Shown in pieces: positions 9,429 to 17,639 of a stretch of 64,000 nucleotides of DNA. The notes beneath the pieces are model-generated. The model did no database searches. It was given only the letters and a program-made list of their open reading frames with translations, and was not told the DNA's origin. Position 1 is the first letter of the stretch. Each line of letters opens with the position of its first letter. A program made the translations under genes and the position numbers. The DNA lies in assembly GCF_003236175.1 (NCBI RefSeq), contig NZ_QKTW01000017.1, positions 295,749-359,748 of the forward strand, read 5' to 3'. Origin of the DNA: Taibaiella soli (lineage in GTDB: Bacteria > Bacteroidota > Bacteroidia > Chitinophagales > Chitinophagaceae).

Positions 9429-9586
9429 CAGTTAATTTGCTGAAACGTAAAACGAGCGTCTTAAATGCTGCGAAAACAACTTTACACACCAATAAACACA
9501 AGTTTTCAGCTTTGGATTTTCAATTTTCACATTTCACATTTCACGTTTGAAGGGCATTGTTAACTGTCAATTGTCAACTGTTCACT
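9416..9586. repeat. Inverted repeat of GTTGACAGT words, 120-bp loop
   Basis: AGTGAACAGTTGACAGTTAA (9416-9435) is matched in reverse by the segment 9560-9586 (TTAACTGTCAATTG then TCAACTGTTCACT). The left arm overlaps the end of the HEAT-like gene. The loop contains TTTCACATTTCACG words that also occur in reverse at 4492-4520. Confidence 0.7.
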
Positions 9587-9672
9587 ATTTGAATCAAGGT
9601 TTGGCTTAAAAATTGCTGATAATTTTATCTGGAATACCATTTCTATATCAATCAAATAATTATTTTCGCGGA

Positions 9673-10722
9673 ATGAACAAGACTTTGATCATCACCGGTG
9701 GCGCCGGGTTTATTGGTTCTCATGTAGTACGCCTGTTTGTAACTAAATATCCGGACTATAAGATCATCAACCTGGATGCGCTGACTTACGCCGGAAACCT
9801 TGAAAACCTGAAAGATATCGAGCATTCGCCTAACTATACTTTTGTAAAAGCTGATATCACAGATGCAGAAACCATCCGCCAGATTTTCCAGCAATATCAG
9901 CCTGACGGTGTAATCCACCTGGCGGCAGAAAGTCACGTGGACCGTTCTATCGTTGATCCAAATGCGTTTATTCAAACTAACGTAATGGGCACCGCGAATC
10001 TTTTGAACGCTGCAAAAGAACTGTGGAAAGGCAATTACGAAGGCAAACGTTTCTACCACGTTTCTACAGACGAAGTTTATGGCTCACTGGGTGAAACTGG
10101 CTTCTTCCTGGAAACTACTCCATACGATCCACAATCTCCATATTCTGCTTCTAAAGCTGCTTCTGACCATCTGGTGCGTGCTTATGGCAATACTTACGAA
10201 CTTCCGTTTGTACTGACCAACTGCTCTAATAACTATGGTCCGAACCACTTCCCGGAAAAACTGATTCCGCTCTTCATCAATAATATCCGTAACAATAAAG
10301 CATTGCCGGTTTATGGCGACGGTAAATATACCCGCGACTGGCTGTTTGTAATTGACCATGCCCGTGCGATTGATACAGTATTTCACAACGGCCGCAACGC
10401 AGAAACATACAATATCGGTGGTTTCAACGAATGGCAAAATATCGAACTCGTGAAATTGCTCTGCAAAACGATGGACGAAAAACTGGGCCGTGAAGCCGGT
10501 ACTTCTGAAAAACTGATCTCTTATGTAAAAGATCGTCCGGGTCACGACAAACGCTATGCAATTGACGCAACCAAGATCAATAAAGAACTGGGCTGGGCGC
10601 CATCTGTAACGTTTGAAGAAGGTCTGGCGAAAACAATCGACTGGTACCTCGCTAATGAAGAATGGCTGGAGAACGTAACAAGCGGCGATTATCAAACTTA
10701 TTACGAGAAGCAATACGCATAA
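9673..10722 (+). CDS. rmlB: dTDP-glucose 4,6-dehydratase
   Basis: RmlB converts dTDP-glucose to dTDP-4-keto-6-deoxyglucose using bound NAD+. The 349-residue protein is a short-chain dehydrogenase/reductase of the extended type: NAD-binding GGAGFIGSH at residues 9-17, HLAAESHVDRSI, the STDEVYG motif with catalytic acidic residues, and the YSASK catalytic pair (Tyr157, Lys161). The ATG at 9673 is chosen because the fold starts right after it; the upstream TTG frame adds an unlikely extension. rmlA follows 51 bp later, so they form a pair supplying nucleotide sugars for surface polysaccharide. Confidence 0.96.
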   Translation: MNKTLIITGGAGFIGSHVVRLFVTKYPDYKIINLDALTYAGNLENLKDIEHSPNYTFVKADITDAETIRQIFQQYQPDGVIHLAAESHVDRSIVDPNAFIQTNVMGTANLLNAAKELWKGNYEGKRFYHVSTDEVYGSLGETGFFLETTPYDPQSPYSASKAASDHLVRAYGNTYELPFVLTNCSNNYGPNHFPEKLIPLFINNIRNNKALPVYGDGKYTRDWLFVIDHARAIDTVFHNGRNAETYNIGGFNEWQNIELVKLLCKTMDEKLGREAGTSEKLISYVKDRPGHDKRYAIDATKINKELGWAPSVTFEEGLAKTIDWYLANEEWLENVTSGDYQTYYEKQYA

Positions 10723-10773
10723 ACAGCGCTTCTTGCATCTTAGCAAAAATCAACTCAACGACTTCGCATCAAT

Positions 10774-11640
10774 ATGAAAGGAATTATCCTTGCCGGCGGT
10801 TCAGGAACCCGCCTCTATCCACTTACGATTGCCGTCAGCAAACAGCTGATGCCGGTTTATGATAAGCCAATGATCTATTATCCGCTCAGTACACTGATGC
10901 TGGCGGGTATCCGTGAAATACTGATCATTACTACCCCAGCCGATCAGGAAGGTTTCAAAAAATTACTCGGCGACGGCAGCAATATCGGTTGTCGCTTTGA
11001 ATATGTAGTGCAGCCAAGTCCGGACGGTCTGGCGCAGGCATTTATCCTTGGCGACAGCTTTATCGGCAATGATCCGGCGGCGCTCGTTTTGGGTGATAAT
11101 ATCTTCTACGGCTCCGGAATGGGCACCATGCTGCGCAAAAAAGCTAATCCTGATGGTGCTGTGGTTTTTGCCTACCAGGTTCACGACCCGGAACGTTATG
11201 GTGTTGTTGAGTTCGATAAAAACTTCAAGGCATTAAGCATCGAAGAAAAACCGACACAACCTAAATCAAACTATGCTGTTCCCGGCCTTTATTTCTACGA
11301 CAACGATGTTGTAAATATTGCCAAATCCATTAAGCCATCTCCTCGTGGCGAACTCGAAATCACAGACATCAATCGTGTGTATCTCGAAGCAGGTAAACTG
11401 GAAGTTGGCGTACTGGATCGCGGCACTGCGTGGTTGGATACAGGTACGTTTGATTCACTGATCCAGGCTGGTCAGTTTATCGAAGTAATTGAAAAACGTC
11501 AGGGACTGAAAATCGGTTGTATCGAAGAAATTGCTTACCGCAACGGCTGGATTAATGACGAGCAAATGAACAAACTCGGCGATCTGTATCTGAAAAGCGG
11601 CTACGGCAGTTATCTCAAGCAAATGATCGGCACGCTGTAA
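10774..11640 (+). CDS. rmlA: Glucose-1-phosphate thymidylyltransferase
   Basis: RmlA makes dTDP-glucose from glucose-1-phosphate and dTTP, the step before RmlB. The 288-residue length is typical. The nucleotide-binding signature [11 protein letters not shown] lies at residues 7-17, followed by [17 protein letters not shown], the sugar-binding region [15 protein letters not shown] and the C-terminal [10 protein letters not shown] segment. The protein is cytoplasmic. No rmlC or rmlD is next to it, so the end product is probably completed by genes elsewhere. A bidirectional terminator separates it from the convergent glycosyltransferase gene. Confidence 0.97.
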   Translation: MKGIILAGGSGTRLYPLTIAVSKQLMPVYDKPMIYYPLSTLMLAGIREILIITTPADQEGFKKLLGDGSNIGCRFEYVVQPSPDGLAQAFILGDSFIGNDPAALVLGDNIFYGSGMGTMLRKKANPDGAVVFAYQVHDPERYGVVEFDKNFKALSIEEKPTQPKSNYAVPGLYFYDNDVVNIAKSIKPSPRGELEITDINRVYLEAGKLEVGVLDRGTAWLDTGTFDSLIQAGQFIEVIEKRQGLKIGCIEEIAYRNGWINDEQMNKLGDLYLKSGYGSYLKQMIGTL

Positions 11641-11672
11641 TACTAAATCAAAAATCAAAACCTGTTTTTTAT

Positions 11673-11707
11673 AAAAAACTGCATCTTTTAGGTGCAGTTT
11701 TTTTGTG
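11673..11707. terminator. Bidirectional terminator between rmlA and glycosyltransferase gene
   Basis: ACTGCATC and GGTGCAGT form a stem with one G-U pair and a 5-nt loop, flanked by an A-run on the left and a T-run on the right. It can therefore terminate both convergent genes. Confidence 0.8.
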
Positions 11708-11716
11708 TAAGACCGA

Positions 11717-12739
11717 TTAAAGATTTGGCGTGCTGCCCAATACTCTTTTTAGCCTTACAATCATTTTATCGCAAAACGATTTACCGAAAAACAGCAAGCT
11801 GTAATAATAGATATAATAATAAAAAGATTGGTTGATATCGATCCGCTCTTCCAATTGTTTACAATAGTTCCGGAATGTTTTACTCCCTTTATTTCGCTGT
11901 ATGGATATTACCGGATAGGCATATTTCGAAAAACTCCGTTTCATAAAACCGGATGATCGCAATCCATATTTTGCATCGATATAAGCGGTTATTTTAAAGA
12001 AACCATCCATAAAATTCAAAGAATTCGCAACAGTTATCTCACCTGGTTTATAGAGGCTTTTCTCCGTGTCCGAGCTTCCGAACAGAGGAACAGCCCTCAG
12101 GCTTTCGTCCTGACAGGTTAATGGAATGGAGCAAAAAGCGGAAGGATGATGGAGCGTAACCTCCGCCAGCAAATAAAGCTGATATAGCAACGTACCATCA
12201 AACTGATCCGTCTGCAACAGCGCTGCATAAGCACGTTTTACACAAAAGCCAGAGATCAGCACACTCTTCCGGAAAAGTGTCTGGTACGCATCTACACCTT
12301 TTTCAAAAAATTTATCCTCGGGAAAATATTTAAAGAGTTCCTTCGTGCCATCTCTGTGAATGAGCGTATGCGTTTTAAGAACGTAACCTAATTCAGGATG
12401 GTTTTTCAGAAATTGAATAAATGAAGGCAGGTTTTCAGTTTCAAACAAATCATCGTCACCCATAAAGATGATAAACTCACCACTCGCCTTTTCAACCAGC
12501 CGCCTGAGATTTGCATCATAGCCAAGATTCTTTTCGTTCAAAAACAATTTCACGTCAAGCACTGATGCCTGCATGAAGCTTTCCACCTGCGCAACAATCT
12601 GCTCACGTTGCAGACTATCATTTTCGCAGATCACTATCTCGATATCTTTCGCGCAAGCGGTGTTTATCGTCTTCAACAAACGCACCAGCTCAAGCGGGCG
12701 ATTATAGCTAGGGATACATATGGAGACGAATGGCGGCAT
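11717..12739 (-). CDS. Family 2 glycosyltransferase
   Basis: The 340-residue protein starts MPPFVSICIPSYNRPLELV, the classic GT2 (GT-A fold) opening, and has the DxD-like metal/nucleotide site FMGDDDLFETENLP at about residue 95. It probably transfers a sugar during synthesis of a surface polysaccharide, which fits its position next to rmlAB, but donor and acceptor cannot be read from the sequence. There is no transmembrane segment. The frame runs open another 23 codons upstream, but that part is formed by a dispersed GGAGGAGG repeat, so the ATG at 12739 is preferred. Confidence 0.88.
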   Translation of the reverse strand: MPPFVSICIPSYNRPLELVRLLKTINTACAKDIEIVICENDSLQREQIVAQVESFMQASVLDVKLFLNEKNLGYDANLRRLVEKASGEFIIFMGDDDLFETENLPSFIQFLKNHPELGYVLKTHTLIHRDGTKELFKYFPEDKFFEKGVDAYQTLFRKSVLISGFCVKRAYAALLQTDQFDGTLLYQLYLLAEVTLHHPSAFCSIPLTCQDESLRAVPLFGSSDTEKSLYKPGEITVANSLNFMDGFFKITAYIDAKYGLRSSGFMKRSFSKYAYPVISIQRNKGSKTFRNYCKQLEERIDINQSFYYYIYYYSLLFFGKSFCDKMIVRLKRVLGSTPNL

Positions 12740-12756
12740 AAATGATTTACAGCGCA

Positions 12757-12800
12757 AGTGGCCTCCTCTAACTCCTCCAAAGGAGGAGGACACCCAACCA
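12757..12800. repeat. CTCCTCC/GGAGGAG palindromic element
   Basis: CTCCTCC-AAA-GGAGGAG forms a compact hairpin about 30 bp upstream of the glycosyltransferase start. The rest of 12740-12971 contains fragments of other dispersed repeats (ACCCCTAACCCCTGAAGGG at 12855, CACATT-type words after 12930) and no gene. Confidence 0.55.
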
Positions 12801-12971
12801 CTCGCCACTCACATTTTTTAACTTTTGATTTAGACGCTCAAATTTAATTAAAACCCCTAACCCCTGAAGGGAAATCTCTGCGCGAGGCGTTTCCCGTCAA
12901 GATGCATAAAAGATAAAAATTACCATCTACACAAACACATTCCCCACATTCATTACATTCCAACACATTTA

Positions 12972-13868
12972 TTACCGCATTGTCACATTTCCTTGAACCC
13001 CGCCTGTATGAATACAAAGGATTTTCGCATCGCGATCAAATTCGCCGCGGGCAATCATTTCCTGCAAACCGAACATCATTTTTCCTGTATAAACACGATC
13101 GAGCTGAATGTCTGTTTCTGAAAAAAATGAATCCATGAAAGATTGCAATGCCGGTGTAATTTTCCCGAAGCCACCGAAATGCCATTCATCCGTAATGTGG
13201 AAAGTATCGTGCTTTTCTTCTGATAAAAACGGTTTGATTTCCTCTTCAAGATAATGACCGCCTTTCATCGGCGCAAAGCCAATTACATGCTGATGCACTG
13301 GTAATATACTCCGGATTCCGGCAAGCGTGGTGCCTGTTCCAGCAGACAAACAAATATTAGTGTATTCATCACTGATCATTTCAGCAATTAATGCACTACC
13401 CTTCCTTCCAGCTTCGTTGGCGCCGCCTTCGGGAATAATAAAAGGTTGATTGAATTGCTTAGACACTGCCGATAAATAGTCGCTATCATTTTTCAGCTTG
13501 TATTCTTCTCTGGTCACGCCGTGTAATTGCATGCCATAAGCGATACAGTCTTTTAAAGTCACCGTCGACTGCGGCTCCATGCCGCGAACAATACCGATAG
13601 CACGGAATCCATATTTTTTTGCGGCAGCAGCGGCAGCAACGAGGTGATTAGAAAACGGTCCGCCGAAGGTTAGAATCGTAGTAAAGCCTTGCTCTTTTGC
13701 GGCTTGCAAATTATAAATCAGTTTATACCATTTATTACCGGAAATAACGGGATCAAAAAGATCAAGCCGTAGCATATCGACTCGTATGACACTGGCTCCA
13801 GTCCAGCTTTTCAGCGATTGAACCGGCAAGTTTTTTGCGGCTAACGTGGCTTCACTAATTATATCCAT
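12972..13868 (-). CDS. PLP-dependent ACC deaminase / D-cysteine desulfhydrase family enzyme
   Basis: The protein (298 residues from ATG 13868) belongs to the beta-family PLP enzymes that include 1-aminocyclopropane-1-carboxylate deaminase and D-cysteine desulfhydrase. NKWYKLIYNL contains the Schiff-base lysine, FGGPFSNHLVAAAAAAKKYG is the substrate and cofactor loop, and SAGTGTTLAGI is the phosphate-binding turn. The true substrate cannot be decided; D-cysteine or a related amino acid is as likely as ACC. The start overlaps the end of era by 14 bp, or 35 bp if the upstream ATG at 13889 is used, so the two are cotranscribed. Confidence 0.87.
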   Translation of the reverse strand: MDIISEATLAAKNLPVQSLKSWTGASVIRVDMLRLDLFDPVISGNKWYKLIYNLQAAKEQGFTTILTFGGPFSNHLVAAAAAAKKYGFRAIGIVRGMEPQSTVTLKDCIAYGMQLHGVTREEYKLKNDSDYLSAVSKQFNQPFIIPEGGANEAGRKGSALIAEMISDEYTNICLSAGTGTTLAGIRSILPVHQHVIGFAPMKGGHYLEEEIKPFLSEEKHDTFHITDEWHFGGFGKITPALQSFMDSFFSETDIQLDRVYTGKMMFGLQEMIARGEFDRDAKILCIHTGGVQGNVTMR

Positions 13869-14739
13869 ATTCACGGAGATAATTCTCATTGTCGCGCCAT
13901 TTCGGACGCACCTTAATGAAGAGCTCGAGATGTACTTTGGCTTCGAGGAATTCTTCTATTTTTTTGCGCGCATTAATGCCCAGCTGTTTAATCATACTTC
14001 CACCCTTCCCGATCATGATCACTTTCTGTGTTTCGCGACTGACGATGATCTCGGCTTTGATCACATTCAGCGTTGGCTTTTCTTCAAACGACTGAATGAT
14101 TACGGCACTATGATAAGGAATTTCCTCGTGGTATAAATTATAGATCTGCTCGCGGATCAGCTCACTGACAAAGAAACGAACCGATCTGTCGGAGATACTA
14201 TCTTCCGGATAATATGGTGGCGCTTCCGGCATATGCTTCAATACCGCCGGAATGATTTTTTCAATATTCTTTTTCTTCGACGCAGAAACCGGCATCACTT
14301 CCCATTTCGGAAATTTCTCCTGAAACAGTTTTATCCGTGCTTCGATCTCTTTCTTATCCTTAACCGTATCAATTTTATTGAGCAACAGTATGGTCGGGAC
14401 TTTCAGGCGCAACATCTCTGCAATGGCTTCCATCTCTTCGATCGGCTGCGCAATATCGTGCACCAGAAGGGCTACGTCCGCATCTTCCAATGCACTTTTC
14501 ACATGCAGCATCATTTTGTTGTGCAGTTTGTATTTCGGCTCCACAATACCCGGCGTATCCGAGAAAATCAGCTGATATTCCGGTTCCGTAAGGATACCCA
14601 GAATACGGTGACGTGTGGTTTGCACCTTGGGCGAAGTGATCACTAATTGTTCGCCCAGTAAGGCATTGAGCAATGTAGATTTACCCGCATTAGGTGCACC
14701 GAATATATTAACGAAGCCAGATTTATGAACTGCTGCCAT
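13855..14739 (-). CDS. era: GTPase Era
   Basis: Era is a ribosome-assembly GTPase that binds the 3' end of 16S rRNA. The 294-residue protein carries G1 GAPNAGKST (residues 14-22), G3 DTPGI, G4 NKID, and a C-terminal KH domain with VIMIGKGGSMIKQLG. The ATG at 14739 (MAAVHKSGFVNIFG) is used; the frame upstream runs into the promoter and body of the tRNA gene on the other strand and cannot be coding. It is followed by the PLP enzyme with overlapping ends. Identification is secure. Confidence 0.96.
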   Translation of the reverse strand: MAAVHKSGFVNIFGAPNAGKSTLLNALLGEQLVITSPKVQTTRHRILGILTEPEYQLIFSDTPGIVEPKYKLHNKMMLHVKSALEDADVALLVHDIAQPIEEMEAIAEMLRLKVPTILLLNKIDTVKDKKEIEARIKLFQEKFPKWEVMPVSASKKKNIEKIIPAVLKHMPEAPPYYPEDSISDRSVRFFVSELIREQIYNLYHEEIPYHSAVIIQSFEEKPTLNVIKAEIIVSRETQKVIMIGKGGSMIKQLGINARKKIEEFLEAKVHLELFIKVRPKWRDNENYLREYGYN

Positions 14740-14803
14740 GTGCGCAAAAGTACTATCTGTAATGGGATTTAAAGAATTACCCGAAATAATATGTGATAAA
14801 GGC

Positions 14804-14833
14804 TTGGATTTTAAAAAGTTTGCTCTACTTTTG
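14804..14833 (+). promoter_or_regulatory. Promoter of tRNA-fMet
   Basis: TTGG (14804-14807), an 18-bp spacer and TACTTTTG (14826-14833) match the Bacteroidota consensus very well, and the tRNA begins 10 bp later, as expected for a TSS just upstream. Confidence 0.78.
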
Positions 14834-14842
14834 CATCCACAT

Positions 14843-14914
<72 letters not shown>

Positions 14915-14920
14915 CAGATT

Positions 14921-14950
14921 AAAGGCCGGATTCCATCCGGCCTTTTTCTT
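14921..14950 (+). terminator. Terminator after tRNA-fMet
   Basis: The stem GGCCGGA/TCCGGCC has a 5-nt loop and is followed by TTTTTCTTTT, directly after the tRNA. Confidence 0.88.
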
Positions 14951-14987
14951 TTATCCAGCCAAAAGCAACTTCCGATTTTTAAAGAAC

Positions 14988-15605
14988 CTACATATTCAGG
15001 AAAGCGCCATCATGCTTTAAGGCATTCACCATAATACCTGCAGTTTCTTTTCTCGCCCAATCACGCTGCAACTCACAGGCCAATTGGGCAATGCTGATCA
15101 TTTTAGCGCCCGCCTGCTCTATGCGCCGTAAAGCCATTTCATGTGCCACTACAGAAGTACCGCCAACCGCATCTGCAAGCACGTAAACATCGTATCCTTC
15201 CCGCAGTGCATCGATTGACGGAAACGTAAGGCATGCTTCTGTCCACAATGCTGCAATAATCAGTTTCTTTCTGCCGGTGGCCTTTATGGCATCGTTATAT
15301 TCTTTGTCTTCCCAGGCATTGATGCTCGTTCTGTCATAAACAGGCAGATCTTTTAAAACATTGGCCAACCTTGGAATCGTAGGCTGATTAATGCCAGTCG
15401 CCACGTTGACAGTAGAAAGCACGATCGGAATCTTAAAGCCGGAAACGAGTTCCGCTGCCACGACAATCTTATCAATTAACTCCGCACGATTCATCGAGTT
15501 GATGGAATTTACCTGTACCGGCTGATAATCAATTATGGTCATTGCCGCATTGGCCGGCGTCAGCAAATGATCTGTCTTTGGATCGCGAATTGGAGCACTG
15601 CTCAT
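14988..15605 (-). CDS. YcaC-like isochorismatase-family hydrolase
   Basis: The 205-residue protein (from ATG 15605) belongs to the cysteine hydrolase superfamily, closest in pattern to YcaC (INAWEDKEY, IKATGRKKLIIAALWTEACLTFPSIDALREGYDVYV). The catalytic Asp26 is in MTIIDYQP and the nucleophile Cys125 in TEACLTFP. YcaC-type hydrolases have no firmly established substrate. The upstream frame from 15653 adds an unlikely segment. The protein is soluble and the gene is monocistronic. A 21-bp repeat array begins about 160 bp upstream of its start. Confidence 0.88.
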   Translation of the reverse strand: MSSAPIRDPKTDHLLTPANAAMTIIDYQPVQVNSINSMNRAELIDKIVVAAELVSGFKIPIVLSTVNVATGINQPTIPRLANVLKDLPVYDRTSINAWEDKEYNDAIKATGRKKLIIAALWTEACLTFPSIDALREGYDVYVLADAVGGTSVVAHEMALRRIEQAGAKMISIAQLACELQRDWARKETAGIMVNALKHDGAFLNM

Positions 15606-15766
15606 AACGGTTATGTTTGAAGTGGATGTGTAAGCAAACTGCTTTTTCTGCAATGAAAAAACATCTTACTGTTCTACAAGTAAGTTAAGGCAAACTGGCG
15701 ATAAAGGAATCCGAAACCAATTATTAATGTCTTACTCCGGATACTCGGGCTCAGGTTACCCCGTAA

Positions 15767-16053
15767 GTTGAAAACGTCTTGCATTTGAGGTGCAACATCC
15801 TACCTCTAAGGTGCAACATCGTGCCTTTTAGCTAGGATTTCCTGCCTCTTAGGTTCAACGTCCTGGCTTTGAGGCAGGATATCCTACCTCTAAGGTGCAA
15901 CATCCTGCCTTTTAGCTAGGATTTCCTGGCTCAGAGGTTCAACGTCCTGGCTTTGAGGTAGGATATCCTGCCTCTAAAGTGCAACATCCTGCCTTTTAGC
16001 TAGGATTTCCTGGCTCAGAGGTTCAACGCCCTGGCTTTGAGGTAGGATTTTCG
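15767..16053. repeat. 21-bp palindromic tandem array, copy I (13-14 units)
   Basis: From 15788 the sequence is an uninterrupted chain of 21-bp units, starting at 15788, 15809, 15830 and so on to 16040, with a degenerate unit at 15767. Each unit is an 18-bp imperfect palindrome plus a 3-bp spacer; the ideal core is AGGTAGGATATCCTACCT. Four unit types recur in fixed order: A AGGTGCAACATCCTGCCT, B AGCTAGGATTTCCTGGCT, C AGGTTCAACGTCCTGGCT, D AGGTAGGATATCCTGCCT. The order is A-ABCD-ABCD-ABCD, an 84-bp higher-order repeat. A second array with the same unit lies at 47.4 kb. The rest of 15606-16112 holds no gene. Confidence 0.92.
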
Positions 16054-16060
16054 CACGCAC

Positions 16061-16093
16061 AAAAAAAGCCCCTTCAAATGAAGAAGCTTTTAC
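16061..16093 (-). terminator. Terminator of the 16113 lipoprotein gene
   Basis: AAAAGC..CTTC/GAAG..GCTTTT forms a hairpin. Read on the minus strand it is followed by a T-run (AAAAAAA at 16061 on the plus strand). Confidence 0.7.
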
Positions 16094-16112
16094 TGTTATC
16101 ATCAGTCAAAAA

Positions 16113-16541
16113 TTAAAACTCTGGTGTCTCCGTCAAAAATTCACTTACATAGTTATTAAAATCGGCACTGTCCTTTACCGGATAATGAAATAGCATGATA
16201 CTGTTTTTAGGTTTGTCTTTTTCATAAATGACCATGTATTGATCACCGATATTCACACCTGATTCCGGCACATTGTAAGTTCCGTCGTTATAGCTCCTTG
16301 TGTAGGTTGATGAACCCAGGTAAAATTTATAGCTGACTCCAGAAGGGTAACTCCCTCTGCTGGAACTTCCCGGATTATTCGCCTTGTTGTATTTTGTTAC
16401 GATACCGATTGCGTATGCCGGGTCATTCAGAATCTCTTTTCTCTTTTCCTTTTTGCAGGCAGAAAAACTAAACAGCAGTGCTGAAATGATGAGATACGCG
16501 CCATATCTCGCAACAGGGTATAATTTTCGACTTTGGAACAT
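16113..16541 (-). CDS. Hypothetical lipoprotein
   Basis: The 142-residue protein has a basic N-terminus, a hydrophobic segment LIISALLFSFSAC and a lipobox cysteine, then KKEKRKE, so it is a predicted lipoprotein. The mature part is Tyr/Ser-rich (SSTYTRSYNDGTYNVP) and contains VNIGDQYMVIYEKDKPKNSIMLFHYPV, a motif arrangement seen in small Bacteroidota lipoproteins of unknown role. I do not recognise a family with certainty. It lies between the 21-bp array and the VgrG effector cluster, but is separated from the latter by about 170 bp, so a link to the T6SS is not shown. Confidence 0.72.
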   Translation of the reverse strand: MFQSRKLYPVARYGAYLIISALLFSFSACKKEKRKEILNDPAYAIGIVTKYNKANNPGSSSRGSYPSGVSYKFYLGSSTYTRSYNDGTYNVPESGVNIGDQYMVIYEKDKPKNSIMLFHYPVKDSADFNNYVSEFLTETPEF

Positions 16542-16707
16542 TTATCAGTCGTTTTAGCTGACGAATAAATGTAATGCTCACTATCTGAATCAACTGTTAA
16601 AGTCGGCCGAAATGCTTATCTCTTTCCATTGTGCATTTTATGTCCTGATCGATAAAAATACTTTCAGGCAACCGTCTAATATAAAGTTCATATTCTCTGA
16701 TAATTGA

Positions 16708-17007
16708 TCATCCTTTCTGAAACGACGACTTGAAATGGATATGCACATAATCAAACTCATCCCGCTTGAGCACGATGAGTTTAGGGTAGCGCTTGACTTC
16801 TTTATGCGAACTAAACAATCCATCCGACACCGTTTCGATATATTCTGCGCTGCTGTCAATGCTGTCATTGCCCAACCCAGTTCTGCAAGCCCAACAATAG
16901 ATTAATGCATCTTTTGTAAAAGCTTCGGGGTTTATACGACTCAGCTGGCTTGTGGCAGTTCCTTCGTCACAGAGAAGTACGGCCTGTTCGGTTATTTTTT
17001 GTGGCAT
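16708..17007 (-). CDS. Small unknown protein, third gene of the VgrG-effector cluster
   Basis: The 99-residue protein begins MPQKITEQAVLLCDEGTATS and contains the segment YCWACRTGLGNDS. There is no signal peptide or membrane segment. The ATG lies 5 bp after the stop of the lipoprotein gene, so it is probably translated together with vgrG and that gene. The family is not recognised. The sequence could be a remnant of a larger PAAR-like or toxin-associated protein, or an accessory of the effector. The evidence is the open frame, tight spacing and plausible composition only. Confidence 0.55.
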   Translation of the reverse strand: MPQKITEQAVLLCDEGTATSQLSRINPEAFTKDALIYCWACRTGLGNDSIDSSAEYIETVSDGLFSSHKEVKRYPKLIVLKRDEFDYVHIHFKSSFQKG

Positions 17008-17012
17008 AGAAT

Positions 17013-17636
17013 CTATTTTTCGAATTCCTCCAAATCCTCTTTTATTACCGTTCCGTTATAACCGTCAATTGTAATTGTACGTAATGCAAACTCGTCGTTT
17101 CGTTTAATCTTATAACTGATCCACCATACGGCCCTCATACCAGCCTCCCATGTGCGGCTAATTGAAGTATGCTGATCCTCTACATCTATGTTATTTTCCT
17201 TCAAAAAGGCCCGAATCTCTTCCCAACCAAATTTGAACCATAAGTCGTAGTTAATTTCTTTTGTAGTGCGTCCTGCAGCATCATTAAATTTCCAAATTCC
17301 TTTATAAAAATTTCCGCGGAGAAAACTTAGACCTGTTTTCTTTAAACTTCCGCCAGGATAAAATTCTTTGTAAAGGAAAAATAAACTGTCTGGATAAGTA
17401 ATCTGCTCAACATAACCAGTTTCATAATTTCCAAATTGGAGAACATGGTTCCGCCCTTCATAAAATTCGTAGACTTCGTTTTTTTTGTGTTTATCGAATG
17501 TCTCGATGTCGAATACCTCAAACATGACCGACTGTTGATTTAGTAATTTATTTTTTTTCCCACCTTTTATCTGCTGTCCTGTACATGAGATTAACTCAGC
17601 AAAACAAAGAATGCCGACGATAATAATTTTTTTCAT
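17013..17636 (-). CDS. Lipoprotein, candidate immunity protein for the VgrG protease
   Basis: The 207-residue protein has a short signal peptide ending in the lipobox LISC (MKKIIIVGILCFAELISCTG), so it should be anchored in the envelope facing the periplasm. The mature part (FYEGRNHVLQFGNYETGYVEQITYPD, WKFNDAAGRTTKEINYD) has no recognised domain. Its start codon lies 3 bp after the vgrG stop, the position where T6SS immunity genes are found. A periplasmic lipoprotein fits protection against a protease delivered to the periplasm. Function is inferred from position and location only. Confidence 0.72.
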   Translation of the reverse strand: MKKIIIVGILCFAELISCTGQQIKGGKKNKLLNQQSVMFEVFDIETFDKHKKNEVYEFYEGRNHVLQFGNYETGYVEQITYPDSLFFLYKEFYPGGSLKKTGLSFLRGNFYKGIWKFNDAAGRTTKEINYDLWFKFGWEEIRAFLKENNIDVEDQHTSISRTWEAGMRAVWWISYKIKRNDEFALRTITIDGYNGTVIKEDLEEFEK

Positions 17637-17639
17637 TTT

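Noticed and set aside
12740..12808. N-terminal extension of the glycosyltransferase
   Set aside because: It is formed by a GGAGGAGG dispersed repeat and GT2 enzymes start at the later Met.
15767..16053. CRISPR or minisatellite coding for a heptapeptide repeat protein
   Set aside because: There are no spacers, the 3-bp linkers are too short, and no start codon or ribosome site leads into a frame through the array.
16638..16868. 76-codon frame overlapping the third gene of the effector cluster
   Set aside because: It is shifted by one base against the better-spaced 16708-17007 frame and its composition (many Ser, Ile and Arg) is not protein-like.
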